Below, piece after piece: positions 1 through 11,100 of a stretch of DNA of 31,783 nucleotides. A model generated the notes under the pieces. That model searched no databases. It saw only the letters and a program-made list of their open reading frames with translations, and was not told the origin of the DNA. Source of the DNA: Apostichopus leukothele (lineage: Eukaryota; Echinodermata; Holothuroidea; Aspidochirotida; Stichopodidae); assembly GCA_010014835.2 (NCBI GenBank), contig JAAAKB020000027.1, positions 1,304,757 to 1,336,539 of the forward strand, written 5' to 3'. A program made the translations under genes and the position numbers. Each line of letters begins with the position of its first letter. The stretch's first letter is position 1.

Positions 1-1480
1 TTTGAAGTAAGATTTAAATAGATAAGCTAGTTATGTATGTCGTTATGGCATAGTGGAGTCAGTGAGGTTGAGAAAAATCATAGAAAACGACGCAAAATGC
101 TGCTTTAAAGAAGATGAAAAAAAAAAAAAAAAAATTGAAAGCAAATAGACTATAAAGCATTTTATATCAAATTTTGCCACTTAATTACAGCAATTTTGTT
201 GGACAGTTTCAGGCCAAAGGCTGTTAGTTTAATGGGATTGTAGTATAGCAAAAACCTTTCAATTCAATGAAATGCTTCTTCAAACCAAGATAGTAGAAAG
301 TAAAGTAGAAATGGACATTTGAGGAGATGTATTAGTCTAACACGCACAGTGTATAGCATGCCTGTAGATATGAATGTTGCAATAGAGATTAATTACTGTT
401 CTTATAAGGTCTTTCGGTTTCTTGATTGAAGAAAGAGTAGACTTTAAATACTCAATCAAAGTCACATTAGTTCAGGTGGTTTACCTTTATTGACAACTTG
501 ATCGATCAAGGCATGTAAAGGGAACAACACAAGTTGTCATACCTTACCTGTAGCCCAACCTGCCAGAAGATGAAACGTTACTATTAAACATCATAGAGCT
601 TTATACCTAGTTCTTATATGGGATTTTTGGCCATAAATGAATTTTGTACATGTTATGCTTGTTGAGTGCATGAATGAAGCCTGGGTTGGTTGGAACATGG
701 AGAGCTTCGTGGTCGTAATATTAGTAACTTTATGGGGGTGGGGGAGAAAATGATTTCATTATGAAGCATCAGGCAGGGGATCATAATTTTGTTGCAAGTG
801 TTGTGGAATGTTTCTAAGGTATTTGTATATTTGCATATTTGTACAAAGATTACCTACTTATCTGTGCAATAATTGTTAATTGTTAAAGCAACCTGCTATA
901 CATGTAATACCCTCAAATGGGTTCCATAAGCCCTGAAGTGACTAAAATGATTTAGAAAAAAAGTACTACAGCTCTCTAACCTCAAAGAATTTTATTTTTC
1001 TGCAACTTTGTTCATTATGATGATGTTCAAATAGGGTACATATGCAAACTATTATACGAAGAACTCACACTTGAAAATGTTAATTACACAAGTTTTGTAG
1101 TCAGTTCATAAGTGAATAGTTTGATAGAGGTATTAGAGTTCTCCCCGATATCATTGAGTTTACATGTTAGCAGTAGTATTAGTACTTAGTCAAGTACCAA
1201 ATTTCTTATTTCTCATTGATTTTGTGTGGACTATTACAGTAACAGACTTGAGTTTCAGGTGCCTGGTTGTTCCCTTCCAATAGTTGGATATAATATGGTA
1301 CCAGTAGAATATTATAGCAAATCTGCACAGTAGGTATGTGCAGCCTCATACACATACACAGTATAGTGTATATTAGACTGTATATATACAATGGTGGAGG
1401 TTGTCATAGTTATAAAGCAGAGAAGTCTAGCAGGAATGGCTGGTTTCAGATTCAATTTAGCTGAATTATACAACCAAGTA

Positions 1481-1523
1481 ATGGTTACGTTGCTCTACTC
1501 TAAGTGGGTTGAGGTTCATATCC
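1481..1523 (+). repeat. Possible decayed tRNA-derived SINE fragment
   Basis: The run starts ATGGTTACGTTGCTCTACTC and is followed by AAGTGGGTTGAGG and GGTTCATATCC. That order resembles the D-arm/A-box, anticodon arm and T-arm/B-box of a tRNA-derived SINE head. The B-box consensus GGTTCRANNCC is matched at most positions. There is no intact cloverleaf and no clear tail, so this is not a functional tRNA gene. Chance similarity is quite possible. Confidence 0.2.
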
Positions 1524-1700
1524 GGAATGATGAGTGATATTGAGAAAAGTGGAAGGAAAAGAGCGAGGTCTTTGTTTGTTTCATTAAGGTTTTTATCAAT
1601 TCCATGAGAGGAAATACTTGCTGCAAGATTTATTTCCATATGTCACTTGCATTCCTGCTGCCCAAATCTGGCAATAATCTTAATAAACATCAATTTCCGA

Positions 1701-1725
1701 TATTTCTAATTTTGTATCTTTTCAG
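1701..1725 (+). promoter_or_regulatory. Branch point and 3' splice site of the Musashi-like exon
   Basis: A CTAAT branch-point-like motif (1706-1710, candidate branch A at 1709) is followed by a T-rich tract and TTTTCAG ending at 1725. The branch-to-AG distance of about 16-17 nt is short but within the usable range. No other AG lies between the motif and the acceptor. Confidence 0.75.
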
Positions 1726-1767
1726 GTCGATCCTAAGAAAGCGATTCCAAAGAAAGCACAAGTGAAG
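1726..1767 (+). CDS. Internal 42-nt exon, Musashi-like inter-RRM linker (partial CDS)
   Basis: The exon is bounded by a TTTTCAG acceptor and an AAG|GTAAGT donor. It is exactly 14 codons long, and only the phase-0 frame is open; both other frames contain stops. It encodes VDPKKAIPKKAQVK. Musashi-family proteins carry IDPKVAFPRRAQPK between the two RRMs, so 8 of 14 residues are identical and V/I, I/F and K/R are conservative. Musashi proteins are RNA-binding translational regulators with tandem RRMs that bind UAG-containing 3' UTR sites; that role is family knowledge and is not shown here. Other two-RRM hnRNP proteins (hnRNP A/B, D, DAZAP1) have a DPK-type motif at this place but lack the P-x-x-A-Q part. 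Fourteen lysine-rich residues cannot exclude an unrelated protein. Being a multiple of three and phase 0 on both sides, the exon could be skipped without a frameshift. Confidence 0.7.
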
Positions 1768-1866
1768 GTAAGTCCTGCATTTTGGATGTGGTTTTGTTTT
1801 TTTCTCCCTGCTTTTTTTTGTTTTTTTTTTTGCTTCTTTCCTCTTCTTTCCGTTGTTTTGTTTTTA
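1768..1866 (+). promoter_or_regulatory. 5' splice site with downstream U-rich tract
   Basis: The donor GTAAGT at 1768-1773 fits U1 pairing almost perfectly. About 18 nt further on, a stretch at 1791-1866 is almost entirely T with some C, in runs of 7 to 12 T. U-rich sequence just downstream of a 5' splice site is known to recruit TIA1/TIAL1-type proteins, which stabilise U1 binding. Such help is plausible for a very short exon. The alternative is a simple low-complexity T tract without function. Confidence 0.5.
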
Positions 1867-4800
1867 AGACCCATTTTGTTGAAAGGTTTATATTTATCGC
1901 TAAGCCTTGGGAAATCAGAAGGAACTGTGCTTTGTGAAATCCATCGGTTGGATAATCTTGCTGCTAAGAAAAGGATTTGGAAAATGGAGTAACGGATCTG
2001 GTTGAATTCAATTCCATGTGGCTGTCAGTTTCTTGTCTATCCCTGATTATTTTAATATTTTGCTGAGTTCTGCACAGATTTGCTGTGGAGGTCCTCGGAG
2101 GGGAACATAAAAAACTTGCATTTGAGGTGCATACTTTGTCATCATAAAAGTGATGCTGATTGCTTGGATGTATGTGTAAAAAAGGTCTTAAATGGCATTC
2201 CAAGGATATGCATGCTTGCTTCTTGAAAGTGGCTGGATTTTATATTATTGAGCTTAGGACTTGAATTTATGTTGGTTGTCTACACCAGTGGGATGTTTGG
2301 AAACCCTTCCAGATATGTTCAGTGCAAGTACAGTTATGTTAAAGTTTTAGCTTGGTAGGCTGCTGTCAGTATGTCCTACTTTTCTTAAATCTGCATCATG
2401 CATTTGAAAAGTGTGTAAAGAACTTTGTTAACTTGGAAAACTACTCAACAATTTGACCTCAAGTGACTTAAACATGGTAGCAATTGATTAAGAAATTTTA
2501 GTATCCTCACAGTTTCAATAAACATTTATTTAAAGATTGTGTAACAATCATTCTAAATTGACGGGCATCCGCTACCAGTCCTCACTGTCAAGTAAAGCAT
2601 TTGCTAGTCCAAGGATGTAACCATGTTAACCAATAACTAAGTACATGAACCGACTATTATTAAGTTTGATTTACCAAATCCGTCTCATGTCAAACGGCGT
2701 GTTTTGGTTAATTGGTCATGGTGCAGCTTCCTAATCTTTGCAGTCGTTAACATTAATTACATTTGAAAACGGGGAGAGGGGCTTTGCATCATAACATTAC
2801 AGTACCTCCTCTTAGTTGCTATGGTGATGACAAGATCACAAAACTGCCCCAATTGAGTTGTAAAAATTTCATTTCCTGTTTTGATATGATGTTTGACAAA
2901 GCTAGCAGTGTTGGAACTATGTACTTACATGTTTGCACTTTCTTATATCACCTTCAATTAATTTTCGCAAAGGCCAGTGTTGGCTTGTAACAGCGTGTGC
3001 CGCAATCCATTTCAAGTATGTACAGTAGTGTGTCCGTAACACTGATCGTTATCCTTGTATGAGAAATCATAAAATCTGAAATCCCAGTATGCCAAGCAGG
3101 AGGATGAATGTCTTTGAAGAGTTCAGAGGTATTTCATACCAATCAAATAATACCCCCACAAAAATACAAAACTATGGCAATTCTATAGACTATTTTTCTT
3201 AGAATAAATAACTTGTTATTGTATTTAACTGTAATGTAGCACTAGAACGTCAAGAATTTAACCAAGGAGAATATTGGCAACTACCAAGCAGTTTGTATCA
3301 CTTATTGATACATAAATGATACTGGCAAGCATCATGACCACAATGTTTTCAAATTAAGCCAGCAGATTCTAATATAGAATGAACAATGCTTGTGTTTTGT
3401 ATTTTAGTACTAGCTGACAGCAGTGTGTGCCCCCTAGAGTTGTTGGGGGAGCAAAAACAGAATGCTGTCAAAAGTTAAAACTAGTGAAGAAATCTTAAAA
3501 GTCACCAAGTTGTTATTAAGATGAAATTACAATAAATGAAACTGGCCATTTATTGGACAGGTCTGACCTCCACAGTTTAAACCGCCAAACACGAATGACA
3601 GTTGAAGAGAGAGTAGTACACTGGGCCAGTCGATTCATCATATAATACCTGTAAATCATAGAATTCAAATGGTAACACCTTAAGCTGCCTCCTTTACAAT
3701 CAGTCATTTCTTATTGATGGTTTTTTTTTTCTCTGTTTTTTTCTTGTGTTTCTTGAAAATGTCCCTTTGGAAATTCATCCTGATTACTTAGGCAATAAAT
3801 TCAGCAAAATGCAGGACGTGGAGGCTTGGAAAGTAAAACAAATGTAGCCACGGGCTGTTTGGATTGCCTGATGCTTGGCCCCAAAGATGAGCAGATGAAT
3901 CGCAAAGCTAAGCCAATATGGCGGAACTCGCCGGGAGCAAAGATTGCCCTATATCTTATGCGGAGGGGGAAAAAACATTAAAAATGCTGGCGATATGTTA
4001 TTACCAACCCCTCCAGGTAATTTTTTTGGGAAAAAAAAAACTAAAAAAAAACAAGGAAAAAGATGATTAAAGAAAAGAATTGGGCAACTTTGAAATGAGA
4101 ATAGGTGAAGAGATCAACCGCTGTTGCGTGATCCATCCACATGGGCGTTGTCAGAGTATAGTGAAGTGGCATATATGTAAGTAAAGTATAAGATCATACA
4201 GACTGCAGGTCAGCTTAAATCATTTTAAAATATGACCGAAACATATCTGTGAGTAAAATAACGTATTTTAAATAAGTTTTTTACTGTATAATATCAAGTT
4301 AATGTTTGTTATCTGCAGAAAAATGTCGAAGAGCAGCAAATATTTGTAGGTTGCAGATTGAGAAGCTACTGAAAATACGAAGACATTGGCAATTGATAGA
4401 GGGTTGTACATCATGTAATGAAATTCTGAACTCCGTTCTTTGTGGTGCTTGAAAATTTTTAACATAAATGTAACAAACAAAACAATATGATGTGATGTTT
4501 GAGGAATTTCTGAGTTCGGTAATTCATACAAATAATGAAGATTGCTCTCAGAAATCTAACAGACTAGTTGATGCAATTAATTCATCGTCATGTCACTCGG
4601 TGTCAAACATTTCTCAGAGGTGGAAAATGGTGTAAATAAAATATAAAAGATGTAAATTAACTTTTCTTAATATTTACATACAAAATCCCATTTAAGTTTT
4701 AGGCTGGTGGTTCAAAGCCAAACGTTTGGTTGCTGCATCACAAGTGGTATGAGATTTATGTATAGCAGTTTCGTTTGTAGATTCTTTGGCTTTTACTACA

Positions 4801-7583
4801 TTTTATAAAAAAATAAATAAATGCAGAAGCCTCAAAATTGCTACACAAAATGTATTTGATAAGTTGTTAATGACATCTACTATTTAATAATTAATTTAAA
4901 CGCCAGCTGTGTACCCCTGGCAGCCTGCCAAAAATACAAGGAGGCCGTCTTGTTTGTTGAAAATCATCTACCCTTTTTTTCCTTTTGCACAGATAATTTT
5001 TGTTTGAAATGTTGTAAATTTACTAAATTGCAAGAATGCTTAAGGAAGGTAGGAAAGGGCTATAATACTGCTGATGATGTAAACAAAACATTAGCTGTGG
5101 TTTAATAATATAGATTGTTGGTCATAAAAATTTTCATACCAATGAAATTTATTCAAATAATTTTTGTGTGTTATTAAACTAAAAGCTACTGGACAAATGC
5201 CTATTCACACTTTCAATAGGGAGCAGTATAATGGAGTGAGTATTTAAATTTCTATTCTGATGAATTGGTGGAGATATACTTGACACTTTCAGCGTAATGT
5301 TAAGAGCTGAAAGCAATGGAACCTGTTTACGAACTCCCGCTAATATTTAACACCTCACTCTAGCCAGCTTTGAAAAGTAATGGCTCCCTCGGGTCAAACA
5401 CTGGTGAAAGTGAGTCAACATGTTGGTTTAACAAACTGTCATCCTGATACATTGATTAACGAGATGGATCATTAATCCCGAATTGGATTGGATTTGGGTG
5501 CAAGCAGGGGATGGTCAGAGTATAGAAGGAAAAAACCCAAAAGATAATTGACAAAAGAAACTACCTTCACTTGTCACAAATAGATAACAGTTTTAGCAAT
5601 GGTATCGGTGATGTTAGTTAACAACACCAAAGTAAGTTTGCGATAAATCGAGCAGATGAAACTTATTAGAGTATTTTGGATTGAGTTTGAAAAGCAGTTG
5701 CAACTCAATAGCTTTAAATATTAATGTTTATTCATGTTGAACTATCAAGAATATTTGTTCCCAAGTATTATGAAATTGAAGCACATTGGCTTGCATCTAA
5801 ACCAATGATGATGTAAGTGAAAGCGTCTTGTGTTAGAAATGTCTTTGGATTGAATGGAATTCTTTTTCATCTTGACTTTCTTAATTTCTTTGCAAAATTA
5901 GAAATCTTTGAAGGCTATGATTGAAAGCTAAGATGAAATTTCCCTTAGTTTGATTCATTATTTTCAACAGTTCTGGATAGGTTTGATAAAATCATTGCAA
6001 AATCAGTGATGAAACACATACTTTTAGATGATTCCACACAGGCTTTTTAATGTATATTTGATCTCATTTCCAACACCAATTAATTAACTGTTTATTTAGT
6101 TTTAATACTTTTCACTAGGTGTGCATTACTAACTATTTCTACATAGCGTTATTGATTGGATAATGAGCCACAGCCACATTGATATATAGCTGAAAAGTCA
6201 TTTCGAGATGCATTTTCGAGAAAAACTGAGGCAGTTTATCTGTGTGTTTTCGTCATATCTGGGGATTACATTTGTTTACATACCTTTCTCTCCCTAATCC
6301 TGTACCACGAGAACCTTTGCTTTAATCTTCATTTTTTTCACCTATCGCTGCTGTCTACTTAAGCCGTTAATGGCCTCTTCAGTCCTTTTGTTGTCCCCGG
6401 GGACCAGTGGATTAGCAAACCAGGCCAGGTGAATGAAAAAGGCCACTTTTGGAATAGTTAAAACAAGTCTAGGTCAATTGATGTGTGTGTGTAGGGAAGA
6501 TCTATGGGTAGTAGACCTGTATGTCCTACCGATTGAAACCAATTTGTTTCTCTTTGCTTTCAAGTAACCATGAAGTAACCAAGACCCCATTAGCTAGCTG
6601 TATATTCTAGGCCATGTGAATTTGGCAGACTTCTTGCTTACCTCAGAGAGTATCAGTATTTACTTAGTTTTTAATTTCCATTATCTCAGAATGATATTCC
6701 TTTGAAAATGTGATCGTGCACACTCTACTAAAAAGTTGATGAGAGATACATAGGTTTGGCTCTTTGTGTTTGTTTATTGTGATAGGCTAGGCTGAACAAG
6801 CTTCAAAGGGTTAATGGACTTGCAGAGATAAGTAATGCAATGTTTTGACCAAAGACCAAGCATAATTTGCAACTTATCAACCATATATATACAGTAAAAT
6901 GATTGAATTCTGGAGCTAATATTACTTTAGCCTGACCGTAGGAGAGCTTTTAATCATGAGCGATCGGTTTCCATAAGCAGTACTGAATTCTTCCCCTGCA
7001 GAGAGCCAAGGTTAATTCTTTGTCCTAGGAGGCTGTTTCTGTTGCTGCTACATTAAGCATGTGGACCATTGAACTACAGGCATCCAGTTTATAATAGTCT
7101 AAGTGGCTTTGTCCAATTTACTATATTGGTTGTTCAAGTGCTCAGTTATCTGTTAGTGTTCTTGGCAACAACTGCTTAGACTTTCATAGGTTAAGGCTTC
7201 TCCTGTGTGTAGGCTATTGATTCTGGTTTTGTGCGATTCAGGTATATAAGCACAAATGACGACAGATGGTAATATTTACGTTTCATAGTTTTATGATTTT
7301 GCACTTTTGAGCTAGCCATGGAAAATGAGTTTGATTGTTTTAACTGCATGTTTTTGTCAATAGTTTGTGTATGTGTGTGTGTGCTGCAGGTGACAAAGTC
7401 TAGCTCAGCTTGACGAGTTTCCTAAACATTGCAGAATGTTGTAACAGGCCGGATTCAGTCAACAACAATTTAGACCTGATGAGTATTATAAGAGAAAGGT
7501 TTTCTTTTGAGATTAATGTAAGAAGAAGGCATGTTGCCAATTTCAATAAAGACTGCAATTAATAAGATTAACACATTACATTA
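1867..7583 (+). other. Intron, proximal part
   Basis: No gene is recognised. Open frames are all short (60-90 codons), start anywhere, and have low-complexity or unlike-protein composition. Noted inside: an A-rich patch at 4030-4060, short TG runs at about 6482-6492 and 7366-7381, and a GC-richer block at 3790-4010 listed separately. Homeodomain-like TTAATTG and TTAATTAC cores cluster near 2700-2765. The rest is ordinary AT-rich sequence. Confidence 0.55.
3790..4010. promoter_or_regulatory. GC-richer block, possible conserved regulatory element
   Basis: Against AT-rich surroundings this block has mixed composition and no repeats. It includes CCAATATGGCGGAA near 3912-3925, which matches the core of the YY1 site (AANATGGCGGC) except at its last base. 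It carries no credible ORF. The call rests on composition and one motif, and conservation was not tested. Confidence 0.25.
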
Positions 7584-8150
7584 AAAGAATAGTCCAGGTC
7601 AAAAGTTCTTTTTGATATGTTTAAGAGGAACATAATCTAAGTATTCTGGTGAAATTTGCGTTCAATTCCTATGTACCATTTTTGAGATATTGACAGTTGA
7701 AGTTGCCAACTTTCGTACCAAAAGTGAACTTGGAGCAAACAGGTGTGTCGTCATTGTTGCACACTAATAAATAATGTTTGTTTCCTTTAAAATTTACGTC
7801 TAATTTTATGCTCCACAATTGGATGCATCCATAATGTGAATCCACCATAGGTATTGGTATTTCATAAACTTCACATCCCCTTTAGACAAACTAGTAACCC
7901 TATCCAATCCTAGGTCAAATCAATAGACTGAAATATAAAGAAAAAACAAAACATTATTTTTTCGGTGTGTAACTATGACATCACACCTGTTTGCTTCAAG
8001 TTCACTTTTGGTAGAATATCAGATACAGTAACTTCAACTGTCAATATCTCAAAACCTGTACATAGGAATTGAATGCAAATTTCACTAGAATGCTTAGATT
8101 ATGTTCCTCTGTAACATATCAAAAAGAAAGTTTGACATGGACTATTCTTT
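7584..8150. mobile_element. Foldback/MITE-like element with about 210-bp inverted repeats
   Basis: The left arm (about 7584-7790) begins AAAGAATAGTCCAGGTCAAA. The right arm (about 7938-8150), reverse-complemented, begins AAAGAATAGTCCATGTCAAA. The arms stay collinear for about 200 bp, sharing for example GATATTGACAGTTGAAGTT, CCAAAAGTGAACTTG and GCAAACAGGTGTG. The middle is about 150 bp and codes for nothing, so the element is non-autonomous. If the ends are at 7585 and 8149, the flanks are TTAA (7581-7584) and TCAA (8150-8153), which could be a decayed TTAA target duplication as made by piggyBac-like transposases. The superfamily is otherwise unassigned. Arm divergence, by eye on the order of 10-15 percent with small indels, suggests an old insertion. 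Confidence 0.85.
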
Positions 8151-11100
8151 CAAGTAGCGAGTAATTAGAAAATTCCATTAACCAACCAAACTGTTGTCAC
8201 CCAGACTGTTTTGCCTTAAAGGTTGGTACTAATCACTTTGCAAAGTGAATTGGAGACTTTGAGAGTTGAAAATGGTCCAAATGTTTGAATTTAGTCGAAC
8301 TTGATATTTGATATGAAACCTGACCAACGAGTCATTGAACTACATAAATGAGATTTCAGTATCAAATACAATGCAGGATATAAAATCCACTCTTTCTTTG
8401 GGCAGTCTGTTTAAGCGTCCAATGGCAGCATCATTCCATCATCCAGTAGTTACATGAAGATTGCCAGCTGTTGACAAACTGTTTTCACAATCATTGAAAC
8501 ATGGGGAGGCCCAAGGTTGAAAAAGTACCACATAGATATGTAGGCTGCTTGATATAATGACGTTTGTTTTATAGTTTATTTATTAAGCTGAGCTGAATTT
8601 GTTGAGAAAAAAAAAATGACAGATTCGATAGAAAAGAAGAAAGCACGTAGTGAATATTCATACGTTATGATATCTTGGGTTGTGGACAAACTGGACACTC
8701 TTCATCCTAATATTTTTGTAATTTCAACTGACCAATCAAGTTACATACAAATTATTTGGATACTTATGGTCGGTTTGTAAATGGACAGAAACTCGTTAAA
8801 TAACTGTTTTGTTGCTCCATTACATTACGGAATTGGTAACTTTGCTTCCTTCTTTTACGTGGTGTGATAAAAAAAAAAAATAAAAAAAAAAAAAAAACCT
8901 GTTCTTTGTAAATGTTCATTTAGGGTATAGATTCATAATTGCACAACTAACAGGTTTAATACCTTCCCATGCAACGTGGTGCGCGATAGAATCTGTTTGC
9001 CGTAACCTTGATTTTTCTCACAGACAGAACAGAAGATATGTGCGAATTTGGCAGACTGAAGCTAGTTGCATTTCAATCACCCAAGGATTTCACACATAAT
9101 ACACACCAGCAAGCTTGGCTCCCACCCTCAACATAAACATCCTACAACCTTCCATTTGTTTTCTACAGACCACAGATTGACGAACAAGGTCGCAGCAGCT
9201 TTAGTTGTTCACTCTCAGATAGCCGATGATGAATTGTGTACAGATTTTAGGCAAACTTTTCCACTAGAGAAGATATAACTTGAACTTTGACCTTCAATGC
9301 AAATATATGTGCTGTGTCTATGGCTTTGATTGACAGGGCCACTCATCCCATTCATGCCTATGTATTGAGATGAATAAGCAAATTCTCATAACACATTCCA
9401 GATGGTTTAGGTTTAATTGAACACTGGGATCTGTATAGACTGGATATTATTAAACCTCACCCTTCATTTTAGGATCCTAAGGACATATATATCTGACAAT
9501 GCTAGATCTGAAACTAGCATATTATAATACAGTTTGCTAAACCAGGAATCGTTTTTGTTCAAATTGTATTCCCCCGAGTAAGAACCTTTCAATTGTATTG
9601 CCAACAGATTATCTGGTGGAGGATATAGGTAACCTGCTAAGGAAGCTTAAAGCTGTTTTTTATGCGTTGAATTTGCTACAGTCTGATGGTAGTCATACTC
9701 GTCATACGATTAAAGAGACAAGAATGTACCTGAAAGTACTGTACAGTTTGTTAACCTAGTCTATAAAATTCATATAAGAACTTTGAAATTAGCCTTTAAA
9801 GTCACAAAGGATGCATTTATGGGAAAAAATGAAAGCTTGCATTGAATTTGGGGGACACAGAATATTTACGGTATTAGACTTAACCATATTTTGCTTCTTC
9901 AAGTTTTTATATGAAATATAACACTAAGATATCTCATGCAAAAGTGTTTGATTCAAAAAAGAGAAGGCAAAAAAAAAAAAAAATTACACTGCCTTAAAAT
10001 TACAAGAAAACATTCCAGGTGCGTCCTTACTGAGACCACCATCGAATTTGAACTCTTTCTTTTATTTTGCTTTGATATGGAAAAACTGTTACACTTACCT
10101 TGGTAACAGAGTAGTTTGAAAGGCAATCTGAGGGTAGAAACATGAGTGAAAGTTTGTTTTCTTGAAAAGTAAATTAAAAACAGCAACCCTGAGTATGTTG
10201 CAGCTCCCCCCAAAGTATGTAATTCTATAAGAATTCTCTCCTCAGAGAGTTTCCCTTCTGACATTCAGAGGTTAAAAGGGTAATGGATTAGACCCTTTGC
10301 AAGCCTAAAGAAAACAACCATTTAGTGCAGTTGCTGGAAGATGCAAGAAGTATTAGTGTAGGAGGTTTGTTGTGTAAGGTTTGTAATGTAGTAATGTTAC
10401 CGTTTCAAGGGTGTCGGGACTGAGAGGAGGTGCAGGGTACAGACCAGCAATATGAGATTAAGCAGGCAGGCATCCATGATTTTTGTTTTCCATGAATTGT
10501 GTGGGTTTGTGCTATTGTATATACCAATGTGGTGGTGGTAGGGACCAACTTAATGTGAGAAGAGGATGCTTTAAGTCAAGGCCATGGTCGTCACATGTCT
10601 TGGTTCCTATTTTGGGTCCAGGGGAGTGATTGCTGAAGAATTAGTGAATTTACTTTATAATAAGTTCTACTTTATGTAGAAGGAGAAGAATATTTCATCG
10701 ACCTTATTATCGAGAGATAGCTAGGAAAGGTCTCTCTTGTCACCTCAGGCTGTCTGTATCCTTGGAGATGACTCATTCTAATTACTAAAAAGACTGTCAT
10801 TATCTTTCTGAATAAAACGAACCACAAATATTGACTAAAAGATTGTGTTGTTGATACGTCTCCCATCAAACAAACAAAAACTGTAAACACAAGTTAAGTA
10901 CCATCCTACAGGACCAACAGTGATGGCATGTTTGGTTTGACAATCTTTGCAGAGATCATGGCCAAGGAATATTGGATTAGTTTTAATTGTTCTGTATTGG
11001 TTAAGAAGGAGAAGGCAAGGGACTGCTTGCTTGCCTTGATGAAAAAGGTTATGTTGATAGGAGGCTCCTGTCTAGGTTAGCTTATAATGAAGGAACACGA

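Larger units (their letters stand above)
1..1725 (+). other. End of upstream intron
   Basis: This AT-rich stretch precedes the exon at 1726 and is read as intron. It carries an 18-base A-run (117-134), an ATTTGCAT octamer (829-836) and a possible decayed tRNA-derived SINE (1481-1523). I found no coding segment with splice sites. In particular, nothing resembles the C-terminal half of an RRM1, which would be expected in the preceding exon, so that exon lies upstream of the window. Confidence 0.6.

Noticed and set aside
1762-1992. Plus-strand open frame overlapping the exon end
   Set aside because: It reads through the GTAAGT donor into the T-rich tract, giving a Phe-rich low-complexity peptide; the splice site explains the sequence better.
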